This document shows positions 15,667 to 23,513 of a DNA stretch of 44,633 nucleotides, piece by piece. Location of the stretch: NCBI GenBank assembly GCA_017938645.1, contig JAGBBE010000053.1, positions 1 through 44,633 of the forward strand. Reading direction: 5' to 3'. The stretch is from Clostridia bacterium. GTDB lineage: Bacteria; Bacillota_A; Clostridia; Christensenellales; Aristaeellaceae. A model generated the notes under the pieces. That model was given only the letters and a program-made list of their open reading frames with translations, ran no database searches and was not told where the DNA came from. The position numbers were made by a program, and so were the translations under genes. Each line of letters starts with the position of its first letter. Position 1 is the first letter of the stretch.

Positions 15667-17505
15667 ATGATGAATGCAAGATGCCTTTCGTGGCTTCCTT
15701 TTTTATCTGCCGATGTGCCCGGTGAACTGAAAACGCCCGATGGAATCGCCCGCTTTGAACTGGAACAGGCCGAAGTGAAGGCCGATATCTGTGTGCGCGA
15801 GGAGATGGGCGAATCCTTCCGCATCGAAAAGAAGGATGCGGGCTATATCGTTTTTGGCGGTGAAACCGGCGTGCTCTACGGCTCGTACCGGCTGATGATG
15901 GCGCTGAAGGCCCGTGAAGAGGTGATCTGCGATCATGAGATCAAGCCCTTCTACGCGCTTCGCATGATCAACTGCTGGGACAACGCCGAGGGTACCGTGG
16001 AGCGCGGCTATGCCGGACGTTCGCTGTTTTTTGAAAACGGCTGGTTTGACTACGACCCCGTGCGCATGCGCCAGCTGGCGCGCATGATGGCCTCCGTGGG
16101 TCTGAATGTGCTGTGCATCAACAACGTCAACGTCCACGATCCGGCGCACAACCTCATCGAGGAGGAGTGGCTGCCGGAGCTGGCAAAGCTGGCGTCCATC
16201 TTCCGTCCCTTCGGCGTAAGGCTGATGGTATCCATCGACTACGCCCATCCCATGCGCCACGGCATTCCCACCGCCGACCCGCTGGACGAAAACGTTCAGA
16301 ACTGGTGGATGCAGCAGACCGAGAAGGTCTACCGCTATATTCCGGACCTGGCAGGCTATCTGGTTAAGGCCGACAGCGAGCACCGTCCCGGCCCGTTCAC
16401 CTACGGACGCGATCACGCCGACGGCGCCAATATGCTGGCGCGTGCGCTCAAGCCCTTCGGCGGAAAGCTCATCTGGCGCTGCTTTGTCTACAACTGTCTG
16501 CAGGACTGGCGCGACACCAAAACCGACCGTCCCATGGCCGCGTACATCCACTACGCGCATCTGGACGGACGCTTTGAGGACAATGTGATCCTCCAGATCA
16601 AGAACGGCCCGTTTGATTTCCAGGTGCGCGAGCCCGTGTCGCCCCTGTTCTACGCCATGCCCAAGACCAACCTTGCGCTGGAAATTCAGCTGGCGCAGGA
16701 GTATACCGGCCATCAGATCGATATCTACGCCATGCCGCCCATGTGGAAGGAGCTGTTCTGCGATCTGCCCAAAGAGCGCGTGATGGCTATCGCCGCCGTG
16801 AGCAACCTCGGCCGCGATGACAACTACACCGGTCATCCCTTTGCAGCGGTCAACCTCTTCAGCTACGGCCTCACCGCGTGGGATCCGTCCTGCTGCGATC
16901 CGGAGGGCATGATCCGCCTGTGGGTGAAGCTGACCTACGCGCTTGATGAAGAGCAGGAAAACCTGCTGGTGGAACTGCTCCTGCACAGCCGCCGCACCTA
17001 TGAAAAGTACACCGCGCCGCTGGGGCTGAACTGGATGGTCACCACCCACGAGCACTACGGCCCTGCGCCCTCCGGCTATGAATACGCGCCGTGGGGCACC
17101 TATCACAAGGCCAACCGCGACGCTGTGGGCATCGACCGAACCGCAAACGGCACCGGCTATACCGAGCAGTATCCCGAGCCCTTCCGCAGCCTTTACGCCA
17201 ATCTGGACACATGCCCGGATCTGCTGAAGCTGTTCTTCCACCGTCTGCGCTACGATTATGTGATGAAGGACGGCAGAACCCTCGTGCAGCGCATCTACGA
17301 CGATCACTTCGAGGGCTGGGAGGAAGCGCAGAGGATGGCGGAAACGCTTGAAAAGATCGACCTGCCTCAGCCGGACAGCGGTATCGTGAAGGAGCGCATG
17401 CTCCGCCAGCTCAAAAATGCGCATGAGTGGTGCGATATCATCAATACATTCTTCTACCGCCTCAGCGGCGTGAAGGATGCAAACGGACGGACGATTTACG
17501 AATAA
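15667..17505 (+). CDS. aguA: GH67 alpha-glucuronidase-like enzyme
   Basis: This 612-aa protein carries the GH67 core: GGETGVLYGSYRLM (residues 64-77), MINCWDN, VKADSEHRPGP with the acid Glu238, and LDGRFEDNVILQIKNGP running into DFQVREPVSPLFY with Glu322. GH67 enzymes remove (4-O-methyl)glucuronic acid from the end of xylo-oligomers. It is shorter than the usual 680-720 aa, with a trimmed N-terminal domain, and the position expected for the catalytic Asp (six before LDG) is Ile294. No signal peptide is present. GAAAGGA lies nine bases before ATG 15667; ATG 15670 is also usable. A terminator follows. Confidence 0.85.
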   Translation: MMNARCLSWLPFLSADVPGELKTPDGIARFELEQAEVKADICVREEMGESFRIEKKDAGYIVFGGETGVLYGSYRLMMALKAREEVICDHEIKPFYALRMINCWDNAEGTVERGYAGRSLFFENGWFDYDPVRMRQLARMMASVGLNVLCINNVNVHDPAHNLIEEEWLPELAKLASIFRPFGVRLMVSIDYAHPMRHGIPTADPLDENVQNWWMQQTEKVYRYIPDLAGYLVKADSEHRPGPFTYGRDHADGANMLARALKPFGGKLIWRCFVYNCLQDWRDTKTDRPMAAYIHYAHLDGRFEDNVILQIKNGPFDFQVREPVSPLFYAMPKTNLALEIQLAQEYTGHQIDIYAMPPMWKELFCDLPKERVMAIAAVSNLGRDDNYTGHPFAAVNLFSYGLTAWDPSCCDPEGMIRLWVKLTYALDEEQENLLVELLLHSRRTYEKYTAPLGLNWMVTTHEHYGPAPSGYEYAPWGTYHKANRDAVGIDRTANGTGYTEQYPEPFRSLYANLDTCPDLLKLFFHRLRYDYVMKDGRTLVQRIYDDHFEGWEEAQRMAETLEKIDLPQPDSGIVKERMLRQLKNAHEWCDIINTFFYRLSGVKDANGRTIYE

Positions 17506-17513
17506 TGTCAAAT

Positions 17514-17542
17514 AAAGAGCAGTCCTTGCGGCTGCTCTTTTT
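17514..17542 (+). terminator. Terminator after the GH67 gene
   Basis: AAAGAGCAG / CTGCTCTTT stem with a nine-base loop, followed by TT. The loop contains TTGCGG, the likely -35 of the next gene. Confidence 0.85.
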
Positions 17543-17554
17543 GCATGGTACAAT
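17526..17554 (+). promoter_or_regulatory. Promoter of the metallophosphoesterase gene, overlapping the terminator
   Basis: TTGCGG (17526-17531), a 17-base spacer and TACAAT (17549-17554). The -35 is in the loop of the upstream terminator hairpin. Confidence 0.55.
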
Positions 17555-17587
17555 AACGCTACTCTGACAGTCAGAAAGGAAATGGCC

Positions 17588-18268
17588 ATGCGCAACGTAA
17601 CCTATTACGAGCATCACACCGGCAAACTGCAAAAACCCCTGCTGCTGGCTGTGGTCAGCGATCTGCACAACGAGCCGTATGAGGATATTTTTCCGCTCAT
17701 CGCCGATGCGGATGCGCTTCTGGTACCCGGCGATATCACCGACCGTTACCGTCAGGAAACCTCCGTTGGCATTGCGTTCCTCACCGAGGCTGCGCGCAGG
17801 ATGCCCACCTTTTTTTCGCTGGGCAACCACGAGGCCAAGCAGGCTGAGTACAAAAAACTGCGCCGCGCGCTCAATCAGACCGGCGCGGAGATCCTGATCA
17901 ACCGTCATGTGCGCTTTGGCGAGGTTATCATTGGCGGATGGTACGATCCCGAAGTGGTGAAGGAACCCGAGCGCCTGAGCGCCATGGAGCGCGAGGAAGG
18001 CGTAAAAATCCTTCTGTGCCACAAGCCGGAAATGTATATGCAGCGCATGCGCAGCCGTCAGTTTGACCTCGTGGTGGCCGGACACGCCCACGGCGGTCAG
18101 ATCCGCCTTTTCGGACGCGGACTCTACGCTCCCGGACAGGGCATTTTGCCCAGATACACCAAAGGTGTGTATGATGGGCGCATGATCGTGTCTGCAGGCG
18201 CTGGCAATCCTGCCCGCATGCCCCGCTGGTGGAATCCCTGCGAGGTTCTTTTGATCCGCATAGACTGA
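17588..18268 (+). CDS. Metallophosphoesterase (calcineurin-like)
   Basis: This 226-aa protein has the metallophosphoesterase motifs in order: VVSDLHNEPYED, LVPGDITDR, FSLGNHEAK, then CHKPEMY and VAGHAHGGQIRLFGRGLYAPGQG. These bind two metal ions in a cytosolic or membrane-near phosphoesterase. The GHAHGGQ-GLYAPGQG part resembles the YkuE/YaeI group, which hydrolyses lipid headgroup phosphates. I start at 17588 because AAAGGA lies seven bases upstream; ATG 17582 would be too near. No Tat signal or membrane anchor is visible, unlike YkuE. Substrate unknown. Confidence 0.82.
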   Translation: MRNVTYYEHHTGKLQKPLLLAVVSDLHNEPYEDIFPLIADADALLVPGDITDRYRQETSVGIAFLTEAARRMPTFFSLGNHEAKQAEYKKLRRALNQTGAEILINRHVRFGEVIIGGWYDPEVVKEPERLSAMEREEGVKILLCHKPEMYMQRMRSRQFDLVVAGHAHGGQIRLFGRGLYAPGQGILPRYTKGVYDGRMIVSAGAGNPARMPRWWNPCEVLLIRID

Positions 18269-18350
18269 AAAACGATGCATATTATGCACTTGTAATGTAT
18301 AATAATACGGATTCTTTCCGAAAAAATCGAATAAAAATTCAAAAATAGGC

Positions 18351-18379
18351 TTGACAAACTGTATATCCGCCTGTATACT
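18351..18379 (+). promoter_or_regulatory. Strong sigma-A promoter of the amino-acid ABC importer
   Basis: A perfect TTGACA (18351-18356), a 17-base spacer and TATACT (18374-18379), in an AT-rich stretch that stands out from the local GC. It precedes the binding-protein gene. Confidence 0.9.
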
Positions 18380-18429
18380 ATGCACTGTTCCCCAAAAAGG
18401 AAAGTTTGATTTTCAGGAGGATATTACTT

Positions 18430-19179
18430 ATGAAGAAGCTGCTTGCTCTGATTCTGGCCATCGCGATGACCCTTTCTTTCACCGCCGCTCTGGCTGAAAA
18501 CACCCTGACCATGGCCACCAACGCCTCTTTCCCTCCCTATGAGTACTACGACGGCGAGACTGTGGTGGGCATTGACGTGGACATCTGTGCTGCCATCGCC
18601 GCCAAGCTCGGCATGGAGTTCGAAGTGGCCGACATGGACTTTGACGCCATCATCGGCGCCGTTCAGTCCGGCAAGGCTGACGTGGGCATGGCCGGCATGA
18701 CCGTGACCGAAGAGCGTCAGATGATGATCAACTTCTCCACCTCTTACGCCACCGGCATTCAGTCCGTTATCGTCAAGGAAGACAGCCCCATCACCTGCGT
18801 TGACGACCTGTTCGTCGAAGGCAAGAACTACAAGATCGGCGTGCAGCTGTCCACCACCGGCGACCTGTACTCCACCTGGGATCTGGAAGACGCCGGCCTG
18901 GCCACCATCAGCCGCTTCCCCAACGGCAATGACGCCACCATGGCTCTGGTTGCCGGCAAGATTGACTGCGTGATCATCGACAACGAGCCCGCCAAGGCTT
19001 ATGTCGCCGCCAACGAAGGCCTGAAGGTTCTGGAGACCTCCTACGCCGTGGAAGAGTACGCCGCCTGCATCGCCAAGAACAACACCGAGCTGCTGGAGAA
19101 GTTCGACGCTGCTCTCAACGAGCTCATCGCCGACGGCACCGTGGCTGAGATCATCGGCAAGTACATCAAGGCCGAATAA
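18430..19179 (+). CDS. Amino-acid ABC transporter substrate-binding protein
   Basis: A 249-aa protein with a signal peptide (residues 1-22, cleavage after ALA) and no lipobox Cys, unusual for a Gram-positive solute-binding protein, which is normally a lipoprotein. The mature part is a family-3 periplasmic-type binding protein: TNASFPPYEYYDGETVVGIDVDIC, ADMDFDAIIGAVQSGKADVGMAGMTVTEER and the second lobe with IGVQLSTTGD. It captures a polar or acidic amino acid outside the cell. It might be held by the permease or the wall. AGGAGG is nine bases before ATG 18430. Codon use is strongly biased, suggesting high expression. Confidence 0.9.
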   Translation: MKKLLALILAIAMTLSFTAALAENTLTMATNASFPPYEYYDGETVVGIDVDICAAIAAKLGMEFEVADMDFDAIIGAVQSGKADVGMAGMTVTEERQMMINFSTSYATGIQSVIVKEDSPITCVDDLFVEGKNYKIGVQLSTTGDLYSTWDLEDAGLATISRFPNGNDATMALVAGKIDCVIIDNEPAKAYVAANEGLKVLETSYAVEEYAACIAKNNTELLEKFDAALNELIADGTVAEIIGKYIKAE

Positions 19180-19198
19180 GCCCAGCGATACGAACTCA

Positions 19199-19268
19199 AG
19201 TCTGGGGGACTGCGGTCCCTCCGACACCACCCGGGGTTTTTTAACTCCCCTCTTGATTCAGAGGGGAG
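19199..19268 (+). promoter_or_regulatory. Hairpins between binding-protein and permease genes
   Basis: GGGGGAC-TGC-GGTCCCTC at 19203-19220 resembles the second hairpin of the dispersed repeat. It is followed by CGGGGTTTTTT, and then by a perfect 10-bp stem AACTCCCCTC / GAGGGGAGTT (19241-19268). Such structures usually leave the binding-protein mRNA more abundant than the permease mRNA. Confidence 0.65.
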
Positions 19269-19294
19269 TTCTCGATGTTTAAGGAGGAACCAAA

Positions 19295-20074
19295 GTGAAC
19301 CCTGTTATGACCGGCCTCATGGCCTCTGCTGCCACAAGCGGCCTCGCCGCGTGGTTTGAACAGCAGAAGATGGAGTTTACCCTGAACTTCATCATGAAAG
19401 ACCGCTGGAAGCTGCTTGTGACCGGCCTTCAGAACACGCTGATTATCGCGCTGTTTGCGTGTCTCATCGGCGTGGTGCTGGGTCTTCTGGTGGCTGCCGT
19501 GCGCACCACCTGGGACAAGACCAGCCATACCATGCCCAAGGGCGTGGGCAGAACCATCCTGCATCTGTGCGACATGATCTGCCGCCTCTATACCACCGTG
19601 ATTCGCGGCACGCCTGTGGTTGTGCAGCTGATGATTATGTATTACGTCATCTTTGCCTCGTCCGACAACGGTGTGCTGATCGCCACCCTGGCCTTCGGCT
19701 TCAACTCCGGCGCGTACGTGGCGGAGATCTTCCGCGGCGGCATCATGTCCATTGACAAGGGACAGTTTGAGGCCGGACGCAGCCTTGGCCTGAACTACCT
19801 GCAGACGATGTGGTTCATCATCGCGCCGCAGGTGCTCAAGACCGTGCTTCCCACCCTTGCCAACGAGTTCATCGTCCTGCTCAAGGAGACCTCCGTTGCC
19901 GGCTACGTGGCCGTGGCGGACCTCACCTTCGCCGGAAACCGCATCCGCGGCGCTACGTATTCCGCCTTTATGCCGCTGATCGCAGTGGCTGTGATTTATC
20001 TGATTCTGGTCATGTTCTTCTCATGGCTGGTCGGCAAGCTCGAAAGGAGGCTGCGTCAGAGTGATAACCGTTAA
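19295..20074 (+). CDS. Amino-acid ABC transporter permease
   Basis: A 259-aa permease of the His/Glu/Gln/Arg type. It has about five membrane helices and the coupling motif EAGRSLGLNYLQTMWFIIAPQVLKTVLPTLANEFIVLLKETS, which docks on the ATPase. It begins with GTG at 19295, with AAGGAGG (19281-19287) seven bases upstream. The N-terminus has a short hydrophobic section and a 20-residue insert (DKTSHTMPKGVGRTILHL) between the first helix pair. Its end overlaps the start of the ATPase gene by 14 bases. It forms the membrane channel of the importer, presumably as a dimer. Confidence 0.9.
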   Translation: MNPVMTGLMASAATSGLAAWFEQQKMEFTLNFIMKDRWKLLVTGLQNTLIIALFACLIGVVLGLLVAAVRTTWDKTSHTMPKGVGRTILHLCDMICRLYTTVIRGTPVVVQLMIMYYVIFASSDNGVLIATLAFGFNSGAYVAEIFRGGIMSIDKGQFEAGRSLGLNYLQTMWFIIAPQVLKTVLPTLANEFIVLLKETSVAGYVAVADLTFAGNRIRGATYSAFMPLIAVAVIYLILVMFFSWLVGKLERRLRQSDNR

Positions 20075-20783
20075 CAATCTCCACAAGTCCTTCGGCAGCC
20101 TCAACGTGCTCAAGGGCGTCAACCAGCATATCAAGCCCGGCGAAAAGGTCGTTGTCATCGGTCCCAGCGGCTCCGGCAAGAGCACCTTCCTGCGCTGCCT
20201 CAACCTGCTTGAGCAGCCCACCGGCGGCGAGATCATCTTTGACGGACAGACCATCACCGACCCCAGGAGCGACATCAACCTTATCCGCCGCCGTATGGGC
20301 ATGGTGTTCCAGCAGTTCAATCTCTTCCCGCACCTGACGGTTCTCAAAAACATGACCCTGGCGCCCATCCAGACCGGCCTGATGAAAAAGGAAGAGGCCG
20401 AAGCCAAGGCCATGAAGCTGCTCGAGCGCGTCAACCTTGTGGAAAAGGCCCATGTCTATCCCAAGCAGCTCTCCGGCGGCCAGTAGCAGCGCATCGCCAT
20501 CGTGCGCGCCCTGTGCATGAACCCCGATGTGATGCTCTTTGACGAGCCCACCAGCGCCCTTGACCCTGAAATGGTCGGCGAGGTGCTCGAGGTTATGAAA
20601 CAGCTCGCCGAGGAAGGCATGACCATGGTCGTCGTCACCCACGAAATGGGCTTCGCCCGCGAGGTGGCCGACCGCGTTCTCTTCATGGACGAGGGCATCG
20701 TTATGGAAGAAGGCACTCCTGCCGAAATCTTCTCCAACCCCCAAAACCCCAGAACCCAGGACTTCCTGCGCAAGGTGCTTTAA
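20061..20783 (+). pseudogene. Amino-acid ABC transporter ATP-binding protein interrupted by in-frame TAG
   Basis: The frame starts with GTG at 20061 (AAAGGAGG ten bases upstream). It reads a normal polar-amino-acid ATPase: Walker A GPSGSGKSTFLR, Q-loop MVFQQFNLFPHLTV, then LSGGQ, TAG at 20484-20486, then [29 protein letters not shown] (Walker B) and [10 protein letters not shown] (H-loop), ending TAA at 20781-20783. The TAG stands where the second Gln of LSGGQQQR belongs, one C-to-T step from CAG. Everything after it is intact over 98 codons. So it may be a fresh nonsense mutation, an assembly error, or a codon read through as Gln. As read, the product would stop at 141 aa and lack Walker B. 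Full length would be 240 aa. Confidence 0.85.
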
Positions 20784-20927
20784 GGGCTTCGCCCTTAACC
20801 CGTGCACCGCTTCGCGGGGCTGGCGGACGGAGTCTGGCCTTGCATAGAAACAGGGTCTGCTTTGCGGCAGATCCTGTTTTTGTATTCGATCGAACATGTG
20901 AGCCCCGGCGCTGCGCACGGGTTAAGG
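20783..20927. repeat. Palindromic intergenic element with 13-bp inverted ends
   Basis: TTAAGGGC-TTC-GCCCTTAA opens it. CCTTAACCCGTGC (20793-20805) is then mirrored exactly by GCACGGGTTAAGG (20915-20927). GGGGCT and AGCCCC form a possible inner pair. The terminator at 20849 lies within. Confidence 0.65.
20849..20881 (+). terminator. Terminator of the ABC importer operon
   Basis: AACAGGGTCTGC and GCAGATCCTGTT pair with one mismatch and are followed by TTTTT. Confidence 0.82.
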
Positions 20928-20940
20928 TCGCAGCCCTGCA

Positions 20941-20969
20941 TTGTGAAATGTCCATCCTTGTGATACAAT
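20941..20969 (+). promoter_or_regulatory. Promoter of the HAD phosphatase operon
   Basis: TTGTGA (20941-20946), a 17-base spacer and TACAAT (20964-20969), upstream of the gene at 21014. Confidence 0.65.
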
Positions 20970-21013
20970 GATAGTGCCTTTGGGCAAATGTACGTAAAGG
21001 ATGGGTTTTCATC

Positions 21014-21817
21014 ATGACGGAAGCTGAAATTCGCGCTAAGCTTGCACCGATCAAGTGCTTTATGCTGGATATGGACGGTACTTTTTATCTGGGCGATAAC
21101 CTGCTGGAGGGTTCTCTGGATTTTCTGGAAAAGCTCGACGCCACCGGCCGCAAGAGCCTGTTTGTGACCAATAACTCCTCCAAGTCCGCCGACGTGTACG
21201 TCAAAAAGCTCGAACGCATGGGCGTGCGCGACATCTTCCGCAATGTGCTCACTTCCGGCCATGCCGCCGCCAGCTACTGCCTGCGCGAGTTTGCAGGCAA
21301 GAAGGCCTTCCTGCTGGGCAACGATATGCTCAAAAAGGAGCTGATCGAACTGGGCATGGAGATTGATAACGAAAATCCGGATTATGTGCTCATCGCGTAT
21401 GACACCACGCTGGATTACGCCAAGATGACCGCCGTGTGCGACTTCGTGCGCGCAGGCCTGCCGTATATCGCTACCCATCCGGACTTCAACTGTCCCACCG
21501 AAAATGGTTTTGCGCCTGATATCGGCGCGATCATCGCCTTCATCGAGGCCTCCACAGGCCGCCGCCCGGATCTCATTTTGGGCAAGCCGTATGCAGGCAT
21601 CGTGGAGGAGGCGCTGAAGCTGACGGGCCTTCAGAAGCATGAACTGGCCATGGTGGGTGACCGCGTGTATACCGATATCGCCACGGGCCTGAATTTCGGC
21701 ATGCTTTCCATCATGGTGCTTACCGGCGAAGGTACGCTGGAGGAGTGCGAGGAAACCGGCATTCATCCCGACCTCGTGTTTGAGCGCCTGAGCTCGATGA
21801 ACAAATATCTGGATTAA
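21014..21817 (+). CDS. HAD-superfamily (IIA) hydrolase, NagD/4-nitrophenylphosphatase-like
   Basis: This 267-aa protein has HAD motif I MLDMDGTFYLGD (nucleophile Asp19, Asp21), motif II FVTNNSSKS, the C2a cap, ILGKPYAG with the motif III Lys, and motif IV MVGDRVYTDIATGLNFGM. Such enzymes remove phosphate from small metabolites such as sugar or nucleoside phosphates in the cytosol. AAAGGATGGG is upstream of ATG 21014. It is the first gene of a run with 17 bases or fewer to the L,D-transpeptidase. Natural substrate cannot be told. Confidence 0.88.
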   Translation: MTEAEIRAKLAPIKCFMLDMDGTFYLGDNLLEGSLDFLEKLDATGRKSLFVTNNSSKSADVYVKKLERMGVRDIFRNVLTSGHAAASYCLREFAGKKAFLLGNDMLKKELIELGMEIDNENPDYVLIAYDTTLDYAKMTAVCDFVRAGLPYIATHPDFNCPTENGFAPDIGAIIAFIEASTGRRPDLILGKPYAGIVEEALKLTGLQKHELAMVGDRVYTDIATGLNFGMLSIMVLTGEGTLEECEETGIHPDLVFERLSSMNKYLD

Positions 21818-21833
21818 CCAATAAAGGAGAACG

Positions 21834-23510
21834 ATGCGAATGAAGCGACTGCTTGCCTGTGTGCTGCTCTTGATCCTGCTTGTTTCCGCATGCCCTGCCG
21901 GGCTTTCGGAGGAAGCGGCTGAAAACCTGCTCCAGTATGGATCGCAGGGTGAAAATGTAACGCTGATTCAGCAGCGCCTGACCGATCTGGGCTACTACAC
22001 CGGCAAGATCAGCGGCAACTTTCTGGAAGGCACGCGCGTTGCGGTGAAGAAGTTCCAGAAGGATTACGGTCTGGAAGCGACCGGCACGGTGGACGGCGAA
22101 ACCGAGGCGCTGCTCATGAGCGCGGAATACCGCGTGCTCAAGGAAGGCCTGGACGGCGACGACGTAACCCGGCTTCAGCAGCATCTTAAGGATCTGGGGT
22201 ATTTCAACCAGAATCCCACGGGCAAGTACCGCTCCATCACCTCGTCTGCTGTAAAGGACTTTCAGAAAAACAACGGTCTGAAGGCCAACGGCACCGCCGA
22301 TATGGACACCCAGCGTCTGCTCTACAGCGGACAGGCGCTGGCCAAGGGCGCGAAGCCTACCGCCACGCCTGCGCCGGGCACGAGCCTTGGCGACATCAAC
22401 GACATGGTTATCGCGGGCGACGGCGAAGCATTGCAGGAGGAGGTCTTCAGCCACAAGCTCACCCGCGGCGACAAGGGTGAGGATGTGAAGAAGGTTCAGA
22501 ACCGCATGAAGGAGCTGGGCTTCTTTGACGGGCCTGTCAGCGGCAACTACATGGACCAGACCATGGCGGCGGTGGAGAAGTTCCAGAGCTACAATGGTCT
22601 GGAAATGACCGGCTACACCGACGAGGATACGTGGAACCAGATGTTCAACACCTTATCCGTGGTCGATGCTCAGTCCACGCCCATGCCCACGCCCGTGCCT
22701 ACGCCGGTTCCCTATGCCATCACCGTGGACGTAACCAATCAGGTCACCACCGTCTATGGCCGTGACGACAAGGGAGAGTATACCATTCCCGTCAGGCGCA
22801 TGATCTGCTCCACCGGCACCAAGGCCACGCCCAGCACCGTGGGCGACTGGACGCTGACGGGCCGCCGGGCACGCTGGTGCTATTTCCCCAGCTACAACAG
22901 CCATGCCCAGTACTGGACCAAGATCAACGACTACATCGCTTTCCACAGCGTGATTTACCGCGAGGTGGATTACAGCGCGCTGGATGTCAAGAGCTACAAC
23001 AAGCTGGGTCAGCGCGCGTCGCACGGATGCATCCGCCTGATGGTATCGGATGCGCAGTGGATCTATGAAAACATCGGCAAGGGCGTTGTGGTCACCGTCA
23101 CCGAGGATCTGCCGCGCGATGAGGAGCTGCGCAACGCCGTGGCCAAACCTGCGCTCAATTCCTCCAGAACCGGACCTGTTACCACGCCGGAACCCACGCC
23201 TGCGCCTGCCTATCTTTCCGACGGCATGCCGCCCCAGCCTTTGCGCAAGCTCCAGCGCGGCTCCAAGGGCGAGGATGTGTACTGGCTGCAGATGAAGCTC
23301 AAAGAGCTGGGCTACTACACCGGCGCTGTCACCGGCGGCTATTACGGCGGAACGGAAGCGGCGGTCAAGGCCTATCAGAAGGACAACGGCCTTTCCGGCA
23401 GCGGAGACGCCACGGTGAGCACGCTTGAGCATCTGTATGCCGATGTGCTTGCAATCCATACGCCCACGCCGGAACCCACGCCGGAGGCCACCCCGAACCC
23501 GGAGGAATAA
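21834..23510 (+). CDS. L,D-transpeptidase (YkuD) with four peptidoglycan-binding repeats
   Basis: This 558-aa exported protein starts MRMKRLLACVLLLILLVSAC; the VSAC at 17-20 could be a lipobox. Peptidoglycan-binding repeats (GxxGxxVxxLQxxLxxLGY type) cover about residues 34-95, 101-165, 208-270 and 473-540. The YkuD catalytic domain lies at about 293-425 with His371, His397 and Cys399 in SHGCIRLM. Linkers are rich in Pro and Thr (281-293, 450-458, and the C-terminal tail). It would form 3-3 crosslinks or attach proteins in the wall. Having repeats on both sides of the catalytic domain is less common. It follows the HAD gene by 16 bases and precedes azlC by three. Confidence 0.92.
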   Translation: MRMKRLLACVLLLILLVSACPAGLSEEAAENLLQYGSQGENVTLIQQRLTDLGYYTGKISGNFLEGTRVAVKKFQKDYGLEATGTVDGETEALLMSAEYRVLKEGLDGDDVTRLQQHLKDLGYFNQNPTGKYRSITSSAVKDFQKNNGLKANGTADMDTQRLLYSGQALAKGAKPTATPAPGTSLGDINDMVIAGDGEALQEEVFSHKLTRGDKGEDVKKVQNRMKELGFFDGPVSGNYMDQTMAAVEKFQSYNGLEMTGYTDEDTWNQMFNTLSVVDAQSTPMPTPVPTPVPYAITVDVTNQVTTVYGRDDKGEYTIPVRRMICSTGTKATPSTVGDWTLTGRRARWCYFPSYNSHAQYWTKINDYIAFHSVIYREVDYSALDVKSYNKLGQRASHGCIRLMVSDAQWIYENIGKGVVVTVTEDLPRDEELRNAVAKPALNSSRTGPVTTPEPTPAPAYLSDGMPPQPLRKLQRGSKGEDVYWLQMKLKELGYYTGAVTGGYYGGTEAAVKAYQKDNGLSGSGDATVSTLEHLYADVLAIHTPTPEPTPEATPNPEE

Positions 23511-23513
23511 GCT

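Noticed and set aside
15703..17595. Open frame of 630 codons on - across the GH67 gene
   Set aside because: Antisense shadow without domain; the + strand has GH67 motifs.
20470..20500. A frameshift in the ABC ATPase
   Set aside because: The frame is the same before and after TAG, so only one base substitution is needed, not an insertion or deletion.
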